Assembly: GCF_002727185.1 (NCBI RefSeq)
Contig: NZ_NIZW01000014.1
Location: forward strand, 62,001-126,000
DNA from: Rhodopirellula bahusiensis
Lineage (GTDB): Bacteria; Planctomycetota; Planctomycetia; Pirellulales; Pirellulaceae
Direction: 5' to 3'
DNA: 64,000 bases
In this document: positions 60,043-64,000 of the stretch, in pieces
Layout: each line of letters starts with the position of its first letter
Position numbering within the stretch: the first letter of the stretch is position 1
The notes under the pieces: generated by a model
Databases searched by the model: none
Seen by the model: only the letters and a program-made list of their open reading frames with translations
Told to the model about the DNA's origin: nothing
Program-made: the position numbers and the translations under genes

Positions 60043-60903
60043 TCATTTCGATTGCAGCTGAAGAATCGCGAGAACTGGCCGGTGGTCCGAAGCGATCGGT
60101 TCGTCGATCACATCCACTTCTTTGATCGACCATTTGGCAGCGGGGGCGGCAAACAAGAAGTCAATTTCGCGATCGGGTTTGTCGGCTGAGAACGTGAAAG
60201 GATCGTCTGCTGGTTTGTCGGCTTCCAAAAAGCCTTCTTGGAAGAGCTTGAGCGTGCGTGAATCCGGGGTGTCATTGAAATCGCCCAATAAGACGGCTGG
60301 GTTCGGAAGCGACTCAATGTATTCGCGGACCTTGGTTGCTTGTTCGAATCGAACTGCGTCGTCGCGGATGTAATCGAAGTGCACGTTGACCAGCGTCAGT
60401 TTGTTGCCGTCGGGCAAGGCGACGTGAACGGCCAACGCGACGCGAGGTTCGCGACCGCGGGCCAGTTCGACCGCCTCGGTTTTTTCGATCGGGTATCGCG
60501 AGAGAATGGCCATCCCGTATCGGCCTCCGTCGTAGTCCATGAATGGGGCGAACGCGGCGTGCATATCGAGTTGTTCACCCAACCATTTGGCTTGGTCGAC
60601 GTTGCCGCTGCGGTTGCACCGTTCATCAACTTCTTGCAAGCCAACAAAGTCCGGATTGAGTTTCGAGATCACATCCGCGGTTCTTGAAAGGTCCGTTTTT
60701 CCGTCGTTTCCGTAGCCACGTTTGATGTTGTAAGACAGCACACGATGCGACGAGTTTGATTCCTCCGCCGATGATTCGCCGGGCATCGCGATCGATATGG
60801 ATATCGCGATGAGCGAACAAGTCATGAAGCGAATAGCTAGCACGAGAGAAATACGATTGCAAGCAAAGCTCGATGTGGCGAAGCGGTGGCGAAGGAAAGT
60901 CAT
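60043..60903 (-). CDS. Exported endonuclease/exonuclease/phosphatase (EEP) family protein
   Basis: A 286-residue protein from the ATG at 60903 (a longer ATG start at 60957 is possible). A signal-like segment ISLVLAIRFMTCSLIAISISIA precedes the EEP fold: VLSYNIKRGYGNDGK, VGLQEVDERCNRS (Mg ligand Glu), YGMAILSRYPIE, LVNVHFDY, VLLGDFNDTP (catalytic Asp/Asn), REIDFLFA and IASDHRPVLAIL (catalytic Asp-His). The family hydrolyses phosphodiesters or phosphomonoesters of nucleic acids, sugars or sphingolipids. Export favours a phospholipid or extracellular DNA substrate. Confidence 0.9.
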   Translation of the reverse strand: MTFLRHRFATSSFACNRISLVLAIRFMTCSLIAISISIAMPGESSAEESNSSHRVLSYNIKRGYGNDGKTDLSRTADVISKLNPDFVGLQEVDERCNRSGNVDQAKWLGEQLDMHAAFAPFMDYDGGRYGMAILSRYPIEKTEAVELARGREPRVALAVHVALPDGNKLTLVNVHFDYIRDDAVRFEQATKVREYIESLPNPAVLLGDFNDTPDSRTLKLFQEGFLEADKPADDPFTFSADKPDREIDFLFAAPAAKWSIKEVDVIDEPIASDHRPVLAILQLQSK

Positions 60904-61285
60904 GGTGCGGGTCTTGTCGTGTGAAATGAAAGTCCGGGACAGCAGGCGGAATGACATCAATCATAAGCGATGGGTGGATCCTTGCACGAGCTTGCCACGG
61001 CATCTGATTTTGTACGAAGGATGGTCGTTGAGCGTCCATTTGATGGACTCGTAGCTGACCGATTTCCTACCGCCCTCCTCGATCTTGGAGCAAGACGCGA
61101 GAGTCGAAAGAGGCATCATCCTGCGTGATGAACGACGAAATGATTCTTGCGCATGAACGACACGTGAAATGGAGCAGAAGAAATGACGCAGCGACGTGAA
61201 CTGGAACACGACATGCAGACATCTTCGATCGCCTGAGCCCCCTTTGTGCCCAGGACATTCCCACGAAACTTGCATGGAGATCCAA
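60904..61285. other. Divergent intergenic region
   Basis: About 380 bp between the EEP-family start and the DUF4142 start. I find no gene, no clear sigma-54 site and no long palindrome; a weak CATCA-TCCTGCG-TGATG element lies near 61110-61130. Confidence 0.4.
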
Positions 61286-61963
61286 ATGTTGAAATTGCGA
61301 TTCACTGTTGCTGCCGCTGCCCTCACCGTGTTGACCGGTCTGCCGGTCGCCACCGCCCAGCAAGGAGCCAATGACAATTTGATTCTGAATGGTCAACTTC
61401 CAACTTCCCAGGATCAAACCGACTCGGGCCGCTACGAAGCACGACGAACGTCCACCGACAGTCGTCAGCAGCAACCAACAGTCACGCAAGCGATTGTGCA
61501 GAAGCTGCAAAAGGCCAACGAGAATGAGATCGAGTTGGCAAAAATGGCGATGCAGAAAACGGATCACAGCGAACTGAAGCAGTTGACTCAAACGATCGTC
61601 CGCGATCACGAAGCACTGAATCAAAAGCTGCAGCAATTCAGCAACCAGAACCAAGCGAATTCACAAGGCCAGCGGGTGCCCACCCAACTCTGCCAAATCG
61701 CGGACCAAGCCTGTGACAACGCGATGAAGATGACCAAGGACATGCTGACCAAGTACGAGGGTCAGGACTTTCAGATGGCTTTCCTCGGCCAGCAATGCGT
61801 GGCTCATACGATGATGTTGGCGGAACTGAAGGCGATCGAAAGCACCGGACCGCAGGAATTGCAGCCGATTGCTCAAGAGGCCATTTCGAAAGTCGAAAAG
61901 CATCTTGAAAAAGCCAAGCAACTGGCGAAGGAACTGGAGGACGACGAAAAGCAACGGTCATAG
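61286..61963 (+). CDS. DUF4142 exported protein
   Basis: A 225-residue protein. ATG 61286 is chosen over 61274 because GGAG sits 6 nt upstream. The signal peptide is MLKLRFTVAAAALTVLTGLPVATAQ. The DUF4142 ferritin-like four-helix region spans about 75-215: VQKLQKANENEIELAKMAMQKTDHSELKQLTQTIVRDHEALNQKLQQF, CQIADQACDNAMKMTKDMLTKYEGQDFQMAFLGQQCVAHTMMLAELKAI. Members are periplasmic or outer-membrane stress proteins of unknown activity; metal binding through His/Glu is possible. It is convergent with csaA. Confidence 0.88.
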   Translation: MLKLRFTVAAAALTVLTGLPVATAQQGANDNLILNGQLPTSQDQTDSGRYEARRTSTDSRQQQPTVTQAIVQKLQKANENEIELAKMAMQKTDHSELKQLTQTIVRDHEALNQKLQQFSNQNQANSQGQRVPTQLCQIADQACDNAMKMTKDMLTKYEGQDFQMAFLGQQCVAHTMMLAELKAIESTGPQELQPIAQEAISKVEKHLEKAKQLAKELEDDEKQRS

Positions 61964-61998
61964 TTGTCTTGATGGAAAGCTCGTCTTTCGAGGATACG

Positions 61999-62038
61999 TT
62001 CTCATCAACGCCGAATGAAATCACGGCGTTGGTGAGAA
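61999..62038. terminator. Bidirectional terminator-like hairpin
   Basis: TTCTCATCAACGCCG (61999-62013) pairs with CGGCGTTGGTGAGAA (62024-62038), 14 of 15 positions with one G-U, around a 10-nt loop. It lies between the convergent DUF4142 and csaA genes and may end both transcripts. Confidence 0.65.
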
Positions 62039-62081
62039 GTTCGTTTGCCAGAGGACTCGGTGAGCGTGCTGGGTTGAGCGC

Positions 62082-62420
62082 TCAGCCGAGTTTGGCGCCG
62101 TTTGGCATCGCTTTGTCTGGGACCGCGAGAATCACCGATCCATCTTCACGGTACAGACCCGTGAGCAGAAACTCAGACATGATCGGTCCGATCTGCTTGG
62201 GCGGAAAATTGACCACGCCGAGTATCTGACGACCGATCAATTCTTCTTTCGTGTAGTGCACCGTGATTTGCGCACTGGTTCGCTTCAGGCCCAATTCTTC
62301 GCCGAAGTCGACTGTGATTTTGTACGCGGGCTTGCGGGCTTCTGGAAAATCCTCCACGAGCGTGATCGTACCAACGCGCACGTCAACGTTTTCGAATTCT
62401 TGCCAAGTGATGAGAGACAT
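62082..62420 (-). CDS. csaA: tRNA-binding domain protein CsaA
   Basis: A 112-residue single-domain protein from the ATG at 62420: [109 protein letters not shown]. This is the complete EMAP-II/OB-fold tRNA-binding domain, with the family motif [16 protein letters not shown], of normal CsaA length. CsaA binds tRNA or nascent chains as a dimer and has export-chaperone activity in Bacillus. The upstream frame to 62618 adds no family residues. Confidence 0.94.
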   Translation of the reverse strand: MSLITWQEFENVDVRVGTITLVEDFPEARKPAYKITVDFGEELGLKRTSAQITVHYTKEELIGRQILGVVNFPPKQIGPIMSEFLLTGLYREDGSVILAVPDKAMPNGAKLG

Positions 62421-62656
62421 GGATCGTTCGTTAGAATGGTTTTGTCGGGAGTCGCCAATCGGAATGTTGCTCTGGTCCGATGGTGGTTGAGCGTTGGCAA
62501 AATAAGTTATCTGAATGACGTGGTATCTCAAGGTTCCTTGACTCCCGCCCGCTAGGATTGTGCCCATTGAGGCGGGTGGTTGGATGGGAAGTCTCCCTTT
62601 GAATCGCGAGCCTGTCATTCCGCCGCGTCCAGCTTCGCAACGTTTTCAGGCCAATC

Positions 62657-64000
62657 ATGCATCGCGTTCTCTTCGCTTCGACATCATTCTATCGGTCGGT
62701 CTGCCAAATTCGTTTCAGAGCGGCACCGTGGATGGCTTTCGCGCTTGTGGCGTTGGGGCTGCCTGGATGGTCCATTGCGGACGATCGTCCGAACATCGTG
62801 GTGATCATGGTGGATGACATGGGCTTTTCGGATATTGGTCCGTATGGCAGCGAGATTCCAACGCCGCACTTGGATGCGTTGGCTGCAAATGGTGCCAAGT
62901 TCTCTCAGTTCTACAACACTGGGCGTTGTTGTCCGACGCGAGCCGCTTTGCTCACTGGGCTGTACTCTCACCAAACCGGAATTGGTTGGATGACAACGGA
63001 CCAAAAGCTCGAGGGCTATCGAGGTCGGCTCAATGATCAATGCGTTACGATTGGCGAAGTTCTTGGGCAAGCCGGCTACTTCACCGCGATGACGGGAAAG
63101 TGGCATGTTGGTTTCAAGCAGGGTGTGACTCCTTGGGGGAGAGGCTTTGATCGGAGTTTGAACTTGCCTGCCGGTGGATTGCACTTTTCCAATCAAACCG
63201 GATCCAAGGGAGGAACCAAGCTCTTTCTCAATGGGCAAGAGGTTGCCAAGGATGATCCGCAATTCGATCCACCGTGGTACGGATCCGACCTGTGGACGGA
63301 ACAAGGAATCGAGTTCATTGACGAAGCGATCGCGGAAGACAAACCGTTTTTCTGGTACCTCGCCCATGTCGCTCCCCATTTCCCTTGCATGGCACCGGAA
63401 GCAACGATCGCGAAGTATCGCGGCAAGTACATGCATGGTTGGGACAAATTGCGAGAGGAACGATACGCTCGTCAGGTTGAATCCGGGTTGGTTGACGAGA
63501 TCTGGAGCTTGGAACCTCGGCCGGAACAAATTCCCGCGTGGGATTCATTATCGCAAGAAGAGAAAGAACGCTACGACGACATGATGGCGATCTATGCGGC
63601 GATGATCGAAGAGATCGACAGGAACATTGGGAAGCTGGTGGCTGCGTTGGAGAGCCGAGGAAAACTTGACAACACATTGATTCTGTTCTTGTCTGACAAC
63701 GGCGGCAACGCGGAGGCTGGCGTTAGCGGCCGATACGAAGGCCACGCCCCAGGAGACCCGCATTCGGACGTCTTCATCGGCCGTTGCTGGGCTCACTTGA
63801 ACAATACTCCCTTTCGCAAGTACAAGCACTACAACCACGAAGGCGGCATCGCGACGCCGTTGATTGCGCATTGGCCAGCCAAAATTCAGCCTGCAACTGA
63901 CCAGAAGACTTGGATCAAAACGCCCACCCATGTCATTGATCTGATGGCGACGTGTGTCGATTTGGCGAAGGCGGAGTATCCGACACGTTTCAATGGAAAC
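62657..64000 (+). CDS. Sulfatase (type I, formylglycine), 3' end missing
   Basis: The first 448 residues of an exported sulfatase; the frame runs off the window. ATG 62657 gives a long basic-then-hydrophobic signal (MAFALVALGLPGWSIA core); ATG 62732 is an alternative start. RPNIVVIMVDDMGFSDIGPYG carries the metal-binding Asp pair (53-54). The FGly motif CCPTR with modified Cys91 is in GRCCPTRAALLTG; MTGKWHVG holds a Lys and His of the active site, and LFLSDNGGNAEAG holds the late metal Asp-Asn. It resembles arylsulfatases of the CxPxR subtype that need a formylglycine-generating enzyme. The target is probably a sulfated algal glycan. It is divergent from csaA. Confidence 0.95.
   Translation, partial: MHRVLFASTSFYRSVCQIRFRAAPWMAFALVALGLPGWSIADDRPNIVVIMVDDMGFSDIGPYGSEIPTPHLDALAANGAKFSQFYNTGRCCPTRAALLTGLYSHQTGIGWMTTDQKLEGYRGRLNDQCVTIGEVLGQAGYFTAMTGKWHVGFKQGVTPWGRGFDRSLNLPAGGLHFSNQTGSKGGTKLFLNGQEVAKDDPQFDPPWYGSDLWTEQGIEFIDEAIAEDKPFFWYLAHVAPHFPCMAPEATIAKYRGKYMHGWDKLREERYARQVESGLVDEIWSLEPRPEQIPAWDSLSQEEKERYDDMMAIYAAMIEEIDRNIGKLVAALESRGKLDNTLILFLSDNGGNAEAGVSGRYEGHAPGDPHSDVFIGRCWAHLNNTPFRKYKHYNHEGGIATPLIAHWPAKIQPATDQKTWIKTPTHVIDLMATCVDLAKAEYPTRFNGN

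Overview
The window looks like a piece of a marine planctomycete chromosome of the Pirellulaceae, probably Rhodopirellula or a close relative. The evidence is four DUF1559 pseudopilin-like proteins (FTLVELLVVIAIIGVL leader, repeated AAREAARxMxCSNNLxQ), a secreted sulfatase, a LamG/sialidase-like exoprotein, Ser/Thr kinases with a C-terminal membrane anchor, CotH, CRTAC1 and multiheme cytochrome genes, and Gly/Pro-rich EF-hand exoproteins. All assignments come from reading the sequence; no database search was possible. I saw no rRNA, tRNA, CRISPR array, insertion sequence or prophage.

Layout. 1-10.8 kb: 3' part of a Ser/Thr kinase, a glycosyltransferase, a dispersed hairpin repeat, a LamG/sialidase-like exoprotein, a CotH / VTC / DUF4956 trio, and a prenyltransferase-fold exoprotein behind a near-consensus sigma-54 promoter. 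10.8-25.8 kb: an apparent iron region. A leftward series encodes two tandem DUF1559 proteins, a PepSY membrane protein, DUF2271, DUF4198 and a membrane-anchored flavodoxin, with a 19-bp Fur-like palindrome upstream. It adjoins a Fes-type ferri-siderophore esterase, two MacB/LolD-type ATPases and two large paralogous FtsX-type permeases. 25.8-31.1 kb: an NtrC-type regulator and sensor kinase, whose intergenic region carries a palindrome and a good -24/-12 promoter facing a third DUF1559 gene; then an EF-hand repeat protein closed by a clear terminator. 31.2-40.5 kb: polyphosphate kinase 2, a small coiled-coil protein and a Na/phosphate cotransporter in one operon; nucleoside hydrolase, DUF3124, a SulP transporter fused to beta-carbonic anhydrase, and a K+/H+ antiporter. 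40.5-46.3 kb: MarR-associated RND efflux operon and an Rrf2/NsrR-type regulator. 46.5-56.3 kb: exported small protein, pentaheme cytochrome-TPR protein with CRTAC1 partner, and a RedB-like / PAS kinase / response-regulator operon. 56.6-64 kb: ThrE exporter, a DtxR/MntR-type regulator divergent from a fourth DUF1559 gene with three TAGC-N4-GCTA palindromes between them, an EEP-family nuclease/phosphatase-like protein, DUF4142, CsaA and a sulfatase cut by the window end.

The most interesting pattern is regulatory. The DUF1559 pseudopilin-like genes here sit behind three different candidate control systems: a Fur-like box (iron), DtxR-type boxes (iron or manganese) and an NtrC/sigma-54 pair. This suggests that at least some of these abundant and uncharacterised planctomycete surface proteins are deployed as specific metal- or signal-responsive devices. 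In the iron region, DUF1559 genes head a probable ferric-reductase operon, which I have not seen described.
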